Origin: an uncultured bacterium
GTDB lineage: Bacteria; Verrucomicrobiota; Kiritimatiellia; CAIKKV01; CALHGX01
Length of the DNA stretch: 64,000 nt
Assembly: GCA_938031185.1 (NCBI GenBank)
Contig: CALHGX010000009.1
Location: 1-64,000 of the forward strand
Reading direction: 5' to 3'
Position 1 is the stretch's first letter, and each line of letters starts with the position of its first letter. Below, one piece after another: positions 51,163 through 59,821 of this stretch. Made by a program: the position numbers and the translations under genes. The notes below the pieces were generated by a model, which did no database searches, had not been told where the DNA came from, and saw only the letters and a program-made list of their open reading frames with translations.

Positions 51163-52407
51163 ATGCGCTCCCCGGTTATGAAGGTGCTGAAATTCTTGAT
51201 GATGTCGCTCATCGCTTGCGCGGGCTCCCACGCCGTATCAGCCGAAGTCTTGTTTTCCAAAGTCCCCTACCGGTTGGCGCCGGACGAAACCATCCAGAAC
51301 CTTCTCCTGGTTCATGCGCCCGAGATCATTCTGGATGGGCTAGCGGCGGACGATGTCTTTCTTCTGGCCCTGCCGGCGAATTCCGCCGCTGGCGCCATGA
51401 CCAACGACAATCTTCGCCTCAACGGGACATTTTCAAATGATGTATGGGCTGTGGGCGTCAATGTCCGCGTAACAGGCACGATTAACGATCACGCCCGAAT
51501 CGCCGCTTTGCGTCTGTTGGACATCAATGGTGCGGTCCACAATGGCCTTCTCGCCGCGGGGGAAACTGTTCGCATTGGAACAGAAGCACGCATCGGCCGG
51601 CAGGCCTTCGTTGTCGGCACCGATGTCATATTGGAGGGGCTGGTCCAAGGCCCCGCGAGCATCCGGGCCCATCGCGTTACCGTGGCGGGTACAATCGAGG
51701 GCGACACCATCATCCGCGCTCAAGATGTGGTCCTGCTGCCTGGCGCCCGCATCGAGGGCAACCTCGTTTATACCATGGCGCGCGAATTGGTGCCGCCACC
51801 GGGAGCGCACGTCGCGGGCGCGCTGCGCCGCCATACTGAACCGACGTCTCCCGCGACGCCCCGCATGGACTGGGCCATGACCACACAAAGCTTCCTGCTG
51901 GCCGGCGCTCTGGCTACAGGCATGCTGCTGTTCTGGCTTTCGCCGACGCTGGCCTCTCAGTCCGTTCAGGTTATCCGACTTGGCCCATGGCGGGCCGCGC
52001 TTGTCGGTTTTGCGGCCTTCTGCCTCATTCCCGTGACCGCCCTGCTGCTATTCATCACCTTGGTGGGCATTCCTCTGGCCCTTGTCGGGGGTCTCCTTTT
52101 CGTCGTACTGATGTATTTCGGACGAATTCTGACCGCCGCCGCCATGGGCGCGCTGATTTTTCGCGCTGGTGGCACTTCTTGTGCAAGTCGTTTCTTTGCG
52201 GGCCTGACTGTCGGACTTCTGTGCCTTTTCCTGTTGGCCAACCTGCCGTCGCCATTTGGGCTTGTGATATGGTTCGCTTCTACTTGGGTCGGCATGGGGG
52301 GGATTCTCCTGGCCGCGCTTGACCGGCGCTGTTCGGGTGTGATAAACGCAAGACAGGCACCGCGTTCGCCACCGCCCTTGCCGCCGGATCAGCGGCCTGC
52401 GGCGTAG
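51163..52407 (+). CDS. Polymer-forming (bactofilin-like) membrane protein
   Basis: The 414-residue protein starts with a signal peptide (VLKFLMMSLIACAGSHAVSA). About 150 residues of short repeated strands follow: LRLNGTFSNDVWAVGVNVRV, GTINDHARIAAL, IGRQAFVVGTDVILEGLVQG and VAGTIEGDTIIRAQDVVLLP. This repeating pattern is that of bactofilin-type right-handed beta helices that form filaments, but here the fold is exported. The C-terminal half holds about four membrane helices (SFLLAGALATGMLLFWLS, VTALLLFITLVGIPLALVGG and others). The family is found beside NfeD/flotillin genes; the function is unknown. Confidence 0.75.
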   Translation: MRSPVMKVLKFLMMSLIACAGSHAVSAEVLFSKVPYRLAPDETIQNLLLVHAPEIILDGLAADDVFLLALPANSAAGAMTNDNLRLNGTFSNDVWAVGVNVRVTGTINDHARIAALRLLDINGAVHNGLLAAGETVRIGTEARIGRQAFVVGTDVILEGLVQGPASIRAHRVTVAGTIEGDTIIRAQDVVLLPGARIEGNLVYTMARELVPPPGAHVAGALRRHTEPTSPATPRMDWAMTTQSFLLAGALATGMLLFWLSPTLASQSVQVIRLGPWRAALVGFAAFCLIPVTALLLFITLVGIPLALVGGLLFVVLMYFGRILTAAAMGALIFRAGGTSCASRFFAGLTVGLLCLFLLANLPSPFGLVIWFASTWVGMGGILLAALDRRCSGVINARQAPRSPPPLPPDQRPAA

Positions 52408-52434
52408 GAGCCGATCGAGAAAGGGAGGTTCGTC

Positions 52435-53463
52435 ATGGCTGGGTTCTTCGGCGTATTGGTCATTCTGCTGGCGCTCGTAGTCGCCATTTTTGTTGGCGTG
52501 TTTTTCTATTTTCTCAACGTATGGGTGCGCGCACTCATGTCGGGCGCGCGGGTTTCCATCGCTTCGCTGATCGGGATGAAGCTGCGGCGCGTCCCTCCGG
52601 CGATGATCGTGGATGCCCGTATACAGGTGATAAAAGCCGGGTTGGACCTTTCGACCGACCTGCTCGAAGCGCACTATCTCGCGGGCGGCGATGTGGAGAA
52701 TGTGGTCAAGGCGCTCATCGCTGCCGACAAGGCGAATATCCGATTGAACTTCCAGAAGGCGGCCGCAATGAATCTCGCAGGCCGTGACGTGGAGGATGCG
52801 GTTCGGACCAGCGTAATTCCAAAGGTCATTGATTGTCCGGATTCCGGGAAGTCGGGTACGGCCATGCTCGACGCCGTTGCCAAGGACGGTATCCGGTTGT
52901 TGGTCAAGGCGCGCGTCACGGTGCGAACCAACCTCGAACGACTCGTGGGCGGCGCCGGCGAAGACACCATCATCGCCCGCGTTGGCCAGGGCATCGTCAG
53001 TGCCATCGGGTCCTCCGCTTCCTACAAGGACGTGCTGGAGAATCCTGACCACATCAGCCGACGTGTGCTAGAAAGCGGTTTGGACTCGCAGACGGCCTAT
53101 GAAATCGTGTCGATTGATATTGCGGATATCAGCGTTGCCGGGACAGCGGGTAATGACGTGGCCAACGTGGGTGCCATGCTCGAGACTGAGCGCGCCGAAG
53201 CGGACAAGAAGCTGCGCCAGGCGGAAGCTGAAGGCCGCCGGGCCACCGCCGTGGCCCGCGAGCAGGAAATGCGGGCCCTTGTGCAGGAAATGCACGCGCG
53301 CGTCGTCGAGGCGCAGGCCGAGGTGCCCAAGGCCATAGCCCAGGCGCTGCGCGAAGGCAAGCTCGGCGTCATGGATTACTATCGCCTCCAGAACATTCAG
53401 GCTGACACGGAGATGCGAAAATCCGTCGCCGGTGAGCCCGACGCAAAACAGTCGCAGTCATGA
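52435..53463 (+). CDS. floA: Flotillin-like protein FloA
   Basis: FloA organises membrane microdomains. The 342-residue protein has an N-terminal membrane hairpin ([20 protein letters not shown]), [40 protein letters not shown] with [16 protein letters not shown], and [40 protein letters not shown] comes next, then a long Ala/Glu/Arg-rich coiled coil before [20 protein letters not shown]. This matches the FloA (YqfA) family closely. agaaagggaggttcgtc precedes the ATG. It completes a protease/NfeD/polymer-forming/FloA run. Confidence 0.95.
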   Translation: MAGFFGVLVILLALVVAIFVGVFFYFLNVWVRALMSGARVSIASLIGMKLRRVPPAMIVDARIQVIKAGLDLSTDLLEAHYLAGGDVENVVKALIAADKANIRLNFQKAAAMNLAGRDVEDAVRTSVIPKVIDCPDSGKSGTAMLDAVAKDGIRLLVKARVTVRTNLERLVGGAGEDTIIARVGQGIVSAIGSSASYKDVLENPDHISRRVLESGLDSQTAYEIVSIDIADISVAGTAGNDVANVGAMLETERAEADKKLRQAEAEGRRATAVAREQEMRALVQEMHARVVEAQAEVPKAIAQALREGKLGVMDYYRLQNIQADTEMRKSVAGEPDAKQSQS

Positions 53464-53482
53464 AGCGCTGATCGGGTTTGCA

Positions 53483-53977
53483 ATGCACACTTTGTGGCCA
53501 ATAGCCCCGGTGCTTGCGCAGGCTGATTTCAATGTTTGGATCGGCCTCATTGCGGCGGTCGTCTGGGTGCTTGTACAGCTTGCCAATCGTGGAGCCGGCC
53601 GGCGGCCAGCTCCACCTCCCCAACCGACCGAAGCTCCGCAGTCGCCTGAGGATGAATTGCGGCGTTTTTTTGAGAAACTCGCCGGCGAAACCGCGTCGCC
53701 CCCTGTTCCACCTGCCGTGCCTCAAGCGGCGCCCGCCCCGCCACCAGCGCCTCGCCAATCGCCTCCGGTTTCAAGGGAGACAAGACCAGCCGAAAACCAG
53801 CCCCGTTCGGCTGCCATCCGTTTAAGTCAGGACCAAAGGATTGCAGCCACCGTTCAAACCGACGCATTGCTTAAACGTCCCACAAAGCGACGGAACGATC
53901 TGCTGGCAACGCCCCAGTCCGTCAAACGGGCCGTTATTACTGCGGAACTGCTGGCGCCGCCTCTCGCGCTTCGGTAA
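53483..53977 (+). CDS. Uncharacterised proline-rich single-span membrane protein
   Basis: I do not recognise a family. The 164-residue protein has one membrane helix near the start (about residues 17-32, NVWIGLIAAVVWVLVQ). A long Pro/Ala/Gln-rich, mostly disordered part follows, with a small helical section SPEDELRRFFEKLAGE, ending TPQSVKRAVITAELLAPPLA. Proteins of this composition often follow floA in PVC-type genomes (recollection, not searched). The start at 53483 is chosen because it puts the helix at the N-terminus; an ATG at 53432 overlaps floA. A scaffold or partner role for the FloA domain is inference. Confidence 0.7.
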   Translation: MHTLWPIAPVLAQADFNVWIGLIAAVVWVLVQLANRGAGRRPAPPPQPTEAPQSPEDELRRFFEKLAGETASPPVPPAVPQAAPAPPPAPRQSPPVSRETRPAENQPRSAAIRLSQDQRIAATVQTDALLKRPTKRRNDLLATPQSVKRAVITAELLAPPLALR

Positions 53978-54128
53978 TGCGGGCCACATTGGCAGCATTC
54001 GGTTTCCGACGCGATGAATGCAGCCGCCTTGGCCTGCCCATCGCTTGGCGCTTCACCGCTCGGGACTTCAGAAACCGCCCCGCTGGCGTGAAACCTGTTG
54101 CAAGATTACAATGCGACGTGGCAGTATT

Positions 54129-54157
54129 TTGCAGGCAGTCATAAAGCGCACTATCGC
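54129..54157 (+). promoter_or_regulatory. Candidate promoter of the activated-moiety cassette
   Basis: TTGCAG (54129-54134) and TATCGC (54152-54157) are 17 bases apart and lie 41 bases before the TTG start at 54198, in a 220-base gap that has no other feature I can see. The -10 box is weak. Position makes it plausible; the sequence alone does not prove it. Confidence 0.25.
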
Positions 54158-54197
54158 GGCACGACAGAGGCGCATCAATCGTTAGTGGAGGGCAGTC

Positions 54198-54836
54198 TTG
54201 CCTATTGCGATTCTTGCACACAGGGGGCTCTGGCAAAGGAAGAAGGCTAAAAATTCGCCGGCGGCTCTCCGCGAAGCCTTGAGGCTCGGGTTCGGAATCG
54301 AAACCGATATCCGGGACCAAGGGGGGCAATTGGTCATTTCCCATGATCCTCCCGCTGCCGCAGCGCCCCTTTTCAGGCCATTTTTGGAGGAATGGCTTCG
54401 CCACCCCGCCCTACGTCCGATCCTTGCCCTCAACATAAAAGCTGATGGACTGGGAATGCTTCTGCGCAGAGAAATGCAACAAGCTCGGGGAGAAGACTAT
54501 TTCGTTTTCGATATGTCGCCGCCGGAAATGCTCGTTTTTCTTCAGCAGGGATTCCCCGTGTACACCCGCCAGAGCGAATACGAACCAAAGCCGCTTCATT
54601 ACGACCGATGCCAAGGGGTATGGATGGACTCGTTCGACCAGGAATGGATCACCCCCAAACACATAGCGGCCCATGTGAAGCGGGGCAAGAAAGTGGCGCT
54701 TGTCTCGCCCGAGATCCATGGCCGCGATCCCCTTCCCCTCTGGAAACGGCTGAAGACCCTGAGCGAACCGATCATTAGCAGCGTCGCTTTGTGCACCGAC
54801 CGTCCCAAAGCCGCCAGAACATTTTTCCATGCCTAG
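54198..54836 (+). CDS. Glycerophosphodiester phosphodiesterase-like protein
   Basis: The 212-residue protein opens with ILAHRGLWQRKKAKNSPAAL, has GFGIETDIRDQGGQLVISHD (the HRG, ExD and HD metal/catalytic residues of the GDPD barrel) and WMDSFDQEWITP late. It is shorter than typical GDPD (about 250 residues). Hydrolysis of a glycerophospho-diester is the family reaction. It starts with TTG at 54198 behind gtggagggcagtc, and the HAD gene overlaps its end by 8 bases. It is the first gene of a compact five-gene cassette, in which a glycerol-type building block would make sense (inference). Confidence 0.8.
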   Translation: MPIAILAHRGLWQRKKAKNSPAALREALRLGFGIETDIRDQGGQLVISHDPPAAAAPLFRPFLEEWLRHPALRPILALNIKADGLGMLLRREMQQARGEDYFVFDMSPPEMLVFLQQGFPVYTRQSEYEPKPLHYDRCQGVWMDSFDQEWITPKHIAAHVKRGKKVALVSPEIHGRDPLPLWKRLKTLSEPIISSVALCTDRPKAARTFFHA

Positions 54837-55461
54837 GATACGCGCCATCATCTTCGATATGGACGGCGTTCTGATCGACGCCCGAGAGTGGCATTACAAG
54901 GCGCTTAATCGCGCCTTGGGGCTTTTTGGTTTCTCGATTGACCGATTCGATCACCTCGTCACCTATGACGGCCTGCCGACACGTAAAAAGCTCGAAATGC
55001 TCTCTTTGGATTCCGGCCTCCCACGCAAGCTCCACGGCCTCATCAATGATCTCAAACAGAAGTACACGCTGGAAATCGTCTATGGCGAATGCCGTCCGGT
55101 CTTTCGTCACCAGTACGCCTTAGCACGCTTGCGCGAAGAAGGCCGCCGGCTGGTGGTAGCCTCCAATTCGGTTCGCGCCACCGTGGATATGATGATGGAA
55201 CGAGCGGCGCTCGCGCCCTACCTTGAGTTTACGTTGAGCAATCAGGATGTGCAGAGGGCCAAACCAGACCCGGATATTTACCTGACGGCGCTGAAACGGT
55301 TGGCCCTCCCAGCTCCAGAATGCCTCGTCGTGGAAGATAATCCCCACGGTATCGCCGCAGCACAGGCGGCGGGGATACCGCTTTTGGCCATCCCGTCCCC
55401 CGACTACCTGAGCTATGAACGGATCGCCGCTCGAATTGTCGAGCTGGAGCAGGTTGTATGA
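54829..55461 (+). CDS. HAD-superfamily hydrolase
   Basis: A 210-residue HAD protein: motif I AIIFDMDGVLIDAREWHYKA with the DxD pair, a helical cap (YDGLPTRKKLEML), motif II LVVASNSVRATVDMMM, motif III lysine AKPDPDIYLTALKRL and motif IV CLVVEDNPHGIAAAQAAG. It is a small-molecule phosphatase or phosphomutase of the beta-PGM-like subgroup. The ATG lies inside the GDPD gene and its stop overlaps the next start (ATGA). In the cassette it could remove or move a phosphate before nucleotidyl transfer. Confidence 0.86.
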   Translation: MPRIRAIIFDMDGVLIDAREWHYKALNRALGLFGFSIDRFDHLVTYDGLPTRKKLEMLSLDSGLPRKLHGLINDLKQKYTLEIVYGECRPVFRHQYALARLREEGRRLVVASNSVRATVDMMMERAALAPYLEFTLSNQDVQRAKPDPDIYLTALKRLALPAPECLVVEDNPHGIAAAQAAGIPLLAIPSPDYLSYERIAARIVELEQVV

Positions 55462-56198
55462 AAATCGTTGTCCCAATGGCCGGGCCGGAAAAAGCCTTTC
55501 AGGAGGCTGGTTACCTTTTCTGCAAGAGCCTGATCGAAATACGAGGCGTGCCGATGATCGAGTGGGTTGTCGGAAGCCTGAAGGAATTGGCAACCGAGGC
55601 TCAGTTTGTGTTCGTCATCCTAAAGGAGCATGTCGTTCGACACCACCTGGACCACGTCCTGCACCTGCTGTGCCCCGGCTGCGCCGTGGTGATCGCCCAG
55701 GCGCCCACCGCCGGTGCGGCCTGCACCGCGCTGCTTGCCATGGAACACATGGCGGCCGACGAAGAACTGGTGATCACCAACGGCGATCAAATTATCCGAG
55801 CCCCGTTGCCCGCTATCGTCGGGCAATTCCGCCAACGCCAGCTCGACGCCGGCACCATCGTGTTCGACTCCGTCCATCCGCGCTGGTCGTTTGTTCGCGT
55901 GGACGAGAATGATCTTGTTCTGGAAGCCGCCGAGAAGCAGCCCATCAGCCGCCTCGCTACAACGGGATTCTACTATTTCCGCCGCGCAGAAGAATATGTG
56001 GCGGGCGCACAAGCCATGCTGCTCAAGGATGCCCACGTCAACGGCGCCTTCTATGTTTGCCCTGTTTTCAATGAACTGCTCCTTCGCCAAAAGCGTATCG
56101 GCATTCATCGGATACCGACTGATGCCTACATCTCCCTTGCCACGCCGCAAGGCCTGGCGCTGTTTGAACAACGCCTTGCCACGGAACAAGCCTCATGA
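55458..56198 (+). CDS. Nucleotidyltransferase-fold protein with degenerate nucleotide loop
   Basis: The 246-residue protein is a paralogue of the gene at 56527 (similar length and order). It begins KIVVPMAGPEKAFQEAGYLF, where a working nucleotidyltransferase has GxGxR; here the glycine-arginine signature is lost, while the following lysine (FCKSLIEIRG) is kept. GAACTALLAMEHMAADEELV and TNGDQI follow, so the metal-binding Asp and surrounding fold remain. It may bind rather than transfer nucleotides, or form a complex with its paralogue. Overlaps on both sides are 4 bases. Confidence 0.75.
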   Translation: MKIVVPMAGPEKAFQEAGYLFCKSLIEIRGVPMIEWVVGSLKELATEAQFVFVILKEHVVRHHLDHVLHLLCPGCAVVIAQAPTAGAACTALLAMEHMAADEELVITNGDQIIRAPLPAIVGQFRQRQLDAGTIVFDSVHPRWSFVRVDENDLVLEAAEKQPISRLATTGFYYFRRAEEYVAGAQAMLLKDAHVNGAFYVCPVFNELLLRQKRIGIHRIPTDAYISLATPQGLALFEQRLATEQAS

Positions 56199-56533
56199 AA
56201 ACGGCCAAGCTGTCCGACATGATCCGTGGCTGGTTTGTAGGCAATTTCGAGCCAACGGCCTATCGGACGACGAATGCGGAAGTAGCCGTCAAACGATACG
56301 CGGCCGGCACACGCGAGGAGGCGCATGTTCACCGCATCGCCACCGAGTTGACGGTCGTCGTCGAAGGCGCTATCGAAATGAACGGCGTTCGTTACACGGC
56401 GGGGGATATTGTCACGCTCGAGCCTGGAGAGCCTTCTGATTTTTACGCCGTCACCGACACGGTGAACGTGGTCGTTAAAATTCCTGCGGTGCCAGGCGAC
56501 AAGTACCCAATACAGGAGTGGCCCAAATGCTGA
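56195..56533 (+). CDS. Small cupin-domain protein in the activated-moiety cassette
   Basis: A 112-residue cupin: KRYAAGTREEAHVHRIATEL and TVVVEGAIEMNGVRYTAGDI, with the loop VTLEPGEPSDFYAVTDTVNV. The classical HxH pair is reduced to HVH, and the motif-2 histidine is replaced by SDF, so metal binding is uncertain. It overlaps the nucleotidyltransferase above by 4 bases and the next gene by 7 bases. Cupins in such operons often act on a sugar or acid precursor; here the substrate is unknown. Confidence 0.8.
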   Translation: MKTAKLSDMIRGWFVGNFEPTAYRTTNAEVAVKRYAAGTREEAHVHRIATELTVVVEGAIEMNGVRYTAGDIVTLEPGEPSDFYAVTDTVNVVVKIPAVPGDKYPIQEWPKC

Positions 56534-57282
56534 ACATTGTCGTCCCACTGGCCGGGCGCGGCAGCCGCTTCGTTCAAGCGGGCTATCGCGAACCCAAGCC
56601 GCTCATCCCGATTCACGGCAAACCGATGATCGAGTTGGTCGTGAACAACGTTCGTCCTCGTCGTCCCCACCGTTTCATTTTTCTTGCACTGGAAGACCAT
56701 CTGTCACAGTGGGAGCTTGCCGCCACACTCCACCGCATCGCCCCAAACTCGATCATAATTCCAGTCGCGGGCGTCACCGAGGGGGCCGCCTGCACGGTCC
56801 TGCTGGCTCGCGATTACATTGACAGCGATGCGCCGCTCATGACTGTCAACAGCGATCAATGGGTGGATGCCGATATCAATGCCTATCTGGCGGTCGCTGA
56901 CGAACCCGGGGTGGACGGGTTAATCATGACTATGTGGTCAAATCACCCGAAGTGGTCTTACGTTGGTTTTGACGCCGCCGGCCGTGTCACTTGTACGGCC
57001 GAAAAGGAGGTCATTTCCAATCAAGCGACGGTGGGCATCTATAACTTCAGGAGTGGACGGGATTTCGTCTGGGCGGCAGAGAAAATGATTCGCAAGAATA
57101 TCCGCGTCAACAACGAATTCTATGTTTGCCCGGTGTACAACCAACTGCTCCAACGAGGCGGCTGCATTAAGGTGTATGATGTAGGGCGAGAGGGAGACGG
57201 GATGTACGGCATGGGCATCCCGCAAGACCTCGAGGCGTTTCGAGCACACCCCGTCTCGCGAAAAGCGGCCGGATTGGCTTGA
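56527..57282 (+). CDS. Sugar-type nucleotidyltransferase
   Basis: A 251-residue nucleotidyltransferase with the full signature IVVPLAGRGSRFVQAGYREP and KPLIPIHGKPMIELVV (G-R-G-S-R...K), GVTEGAACTVLLARDYIDSD, metal-site VNSDQWVDADINAYL and VGIYNFRSGRDFVWAAEKMI. It would activate a phosphorylated compound with NTP. I chose the ATG at 56527 with acaggagtggccc upstream; a GTG at 56518 is the alternative. It is the last gene of the cassette and ends 30 bases before the convergent glycan operon. Substrate and nucleotide are unknown. Confidence 0.85.
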   Translation: MLNIVVPLAGRGSRFVQAGYREPKPLIPIHGKPMIELVVNNVRPRRPHRFIFLALEDHLSQWELAATLHRIAPNSIIIPVAGVTEGAACTVLLARDYIDSDAPLMTVNSDQWVDADINAYLAVADEPGVDGLIMTMWSNHPKWSYVGFDAAGRVTCTAEKEVISNQATVGIYNFRSGRDFVWAAEKMIRKNIRVNNEFYVCPVYNQLLQRGGCIKVYDVGREGDGMYGMGIPQDLEAFRAHPVSRKAAGLA

Positions 57283-57311
57283 GTTTTTCCGGCGGGCATC
57301 ACCGGCTGGCA

Positions 57312-58427
57312 TTAAGTCGCCAGATATTCAGGCGGCACCGGTTGTCCGGCCACCTGAGCTTGGAGAAGATCCAGCAATCGCTCGGGAGCGTATAGCGCCC
57401 GGACGGGTCCGCGCACGGCATCCGCCGCCATTTGGTAGGCGGAGTAAGCCTCCAAAGCCTTTTCATAAGCGGATTTGATGGCCTCTTCTCCGGCGTATGG
57501 CGCCACTTCAAACACGCAATCTCGAAGCAGCGGGAACTCACGCCCGGGCCGCCGACCGATCATCGGCACGCCCACCGCGGCGAATTCGAGAAACTTCGCG
57601 ATGGAGGCTCGATGCAACCCGCCCGTCGCAACGGCATACCGAGCGGTTGTGGCGGCGCGCAGCGTCTCCATCCCATACACCGGCGTTCGCCTGTGATCGA
57701 AGACGCGAAAGGGGTTCCCCTCATGGCGCAGCAAGGTGGTCACCAGACGCCGGCGATCTTCGTACAAATTGATAAAAGAAGCGTGTGTCGGGAAAAAGGG
57801 ATTTCTAATCCAAGCATACAAATAGGTTGTCCCCAAGTTGGCGAAATCGTGAAGCTTTATGGGGGGCGGTTCAATCGTTTCGGGAAGGTCCACACAAAAA
57901 GGAAGGTAGAGCAACGACCTTTTTGAGGGACGCCATCTTCTCCGCTGTCGCCACATGAGGGCCCCGCGAAAAGGAAGCAGCGGCAGGCACGCCAAACGCA
58001 GCGTCGTGTTCAGTAAAGCCCACTTCGTGGCCGTCTCGACGGGGCTCACGATCGGCACAGGCCCCTCCAGCACAACGCACCCTCCCCTCTGAATGGCTTC
58101 TATGGCGTGGTAGTGTCGGAATATCAGGTAATCGGCATTCGGCACCAACGGGGCAGACCACCAGTCGCAGAAACCCATGGAGAAATTACCTCGCGCCGCC
58201 AGTCGTCGGTAGAACCACCCTGGCAGAACGCCCGGAAAATCCAGCATGACATGCTTTCCGGTGGCGGCAACCTTCCGCCACAGCTCTTCCGCATAAGCAC
58301 TTCCTGCGCAAATGAGGGTTTCAACTCCGCGCCGTGTTAGCGCCGCGTGTAGTGCCCGCATCGGGGGAATGCTTTGCTTGGGATCGGGTGTAACCCACAG
58401 CCAATCGTGGATGTCAGAGCGATTCAT
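57312..58427 (-). CDS. Probable glycosyltransferase (GT-B-like)
   Basis: The 371-residue protein has LWVTPDPKQSIPPMRALHAA at the start, a YLIFRHYHAIEAIQRGGCVV segment and a C-terminal IAKFLEFAAVGVPMIGRRPG like the donor-sugar site of GT-B enzymes (K/E followed by GVP). No named family is clear. Its start overlaps the stop of the upstream glycosyltransferase (ATGA), so it belongs to the same minus-strand operon. It could add a sugar to the same polymer. Confidence 0.6.
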   Translation of the reverse strand: MNRSDIHDWLWVTPDPKQSIPPMRALHAALTRRGVETLICAGSAYAEELWRKVAATGKHVMLDFPGVLPGWFYRRLAARGNFSMGFCDWWSAPLVPNADYLIFRHYHAIEAIQRGGCVVLEGPVPIVSPVETATKWALLNTTLRLACLPLLPFRGALMWRQRRRWRPSKRSLLYLPFCVDLPETIEPPPIKLHDFANLGTTYLYAWIRNPFFPTHASFINLYEDRRRLVTTLLRHEGNPFRVFDHRRTPVYGMETLRAATTARYAVATGGLHRASIAKFLEFAAVGVPMIGRRPGREFPLLRDCVFEVAPYAGEEAIKSAYEKALEAYSAYQMAADAVRGPVRALYAPERLLDLLQAQVAGQPVPPEYLAT

Positions 58428-59737
58428 CTCAGGCTATCGCCCCCCCAAAGCACCTCTTCCACCATCGTCCAAGCCGGTTGAAGCGCCGTTTCCGTTGTGA
58501 ACTGTTGCCCCAAGCCATAAGCCTTCTCGCGATAGATTTTCCATCGCCTTTCATCCTCCAGAATGCTGGCCAAGGCTTCTTCCAGGGCCTGCGGTGTATA
58601 CGTAATTGCATGCCCCGCCCCCGTCTGCTCGATCAGTGTGGCTACGTCTGGCCCGCGAGTAACTACGCAGGGCACGCCCAAACACAAATAAAGTTTCGGT
58701 TTCCCCGGATCAGCATAAATGATGTTGTTGTCTTCGTCCGGAGTCCAAGGCGCCACGCCCACCGCAAACCGGGACACAATGTTTAGCATCTCTTCCTCGT
58801 CGCGGATGAACCCGTGGAACACGCATCGGTCAGCATGCCCTGACGCCTGTGCCATCCGCTTGATCTCATCCGCGTAAGGCCCCTGCCCCACGATGCGAAT
58901 CTTGATGGCCGGAAACCGTTCCACCAGCCGAGGAAGTATTTCCATGAGCAATTGGACGCCTTGGTTCTCGCTCAACGTGCCCACAAAGCCAACGGTCCAG
59001 CGTTCCACCTCATTTACGGGCGGAAAGCGCAGCAGGCTCGCTCGATAAGATAGCGGTGCCTCGACAAAGCGATAACGATCGGGCGGCACCCCCCCGTATT
59101 TCCGCCGCCCCTCCGCAATCCGGTTCGTAATGTGCCAGACCAGGTCCGCATGGCGAACGCAATACCGATCCGCCCAATGAAAGGCCCTGACCATGAACCA
59201 ATTCCAGCCCAACCGGCGCGGCGGAATGTAGTAGTCAATACTATAGTACACCAGTCGTCGGACGCGACCGAGTTTTTTAAGCCACACCCCCACCACACTC
59301 GAGAAACAGGATACCCCTATGAACAGATCAAAGCGCTCCCCCAGCCGGTACGTGCAGCGAATGATTTGCCGCGCATAGTTCGCGAAGACCAAAGACAACT
59401 TCAACGGCGCCAGCAGTGAACGCCGGTTGCGAACCCAGAGCCCCCGGCATTTCCATTCCCTAACCTTCTGGCCTCGCACATATTCCGTACACCGAGCCGG
59501 TGCCCCCTGCTGGAACGCCCCGCCCAATCCAATCACCCCAAGTCGCGCCACCCGCGGCCGCAAATAATCCTCTATGGTCTCCGTGCGGCTGGTCAATACC
59601 TGCCCCGACAAAAGAACTGACCGCCCCACTCGTTGGACCGAGGGGATACGGTAGGCATCACTGAATGAATTTGAAGCACCTCCCGACTCAGCGGTCAACT
59701 GCTGCAGAGTCCCAGTAGGCGACTTCATGGGTAACAA
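58424..59737 (-). CDS. Glycosyltransferase family 4-type protein
   Basis: The 437-residue protein has LVYYSIDYYIPPRRLGWNWF, the donor-domain start TVGFVGTLSENQGVQLLMEI, IKIRIVGQGPYADEIKRMAQ, CVFHGFIRDEEEMLNI and GKPKLYLCLGVPCVVTRGPD, the usual order of GT-B family 4 enzymes that use NDP-sugars. An alternative ATG lies at 59728. About 84 bases separate it from the methyltransferase frame upstream, but if the methyltransferase truly extends to 59751 the gap is only 13 bases. Confidence 0.88.
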   Translation of the reverse strand: MLPMKSPTGTLQQLTAESGGASNSFSDAYRIPSVQRVGRSVLLSGQVLTSRTETIEDYLRPRVARLGVIGLGGAFQQGAPARCTEYVRGQKVREWKCRGLWVRNRRSLLAPLKLSLVFANYARQIIRCTYRLGERFDLFIGVSCFSSVVGVWLKKLGRVRRLVYYSIDYYIPPRRLGWNWFMVRAFHWADRYCVRHADLVWHITNRIAEGRRKYGGVPPDRYRFVEAPLSYRASLLRFPPVNEVERWTVGFVGTLSENQGVQLLMEILPRLVERFPAIKIRIVGQGPYADEIKRMAQASGHADRCVFHGFIRDEEEMLNIVSRFAVGVAPWTPDEDNNIIYADPGKPKLYLCLGVPCVVTRGPDVATLIEQTGAGHAITYTPQALEEALASILEDERRWKIYREKAYGLGQQFTTETALQPAWTMVEEVLWGGDSLR

Positions 59738-59821
59738 GATGAATTCACTTCTATGACGCAGTTGCTGCTCTTTTGGCGAGCACCAGCATCAAATCAGATG
59801 AAAGCGATGGAAAAGGGCGCG

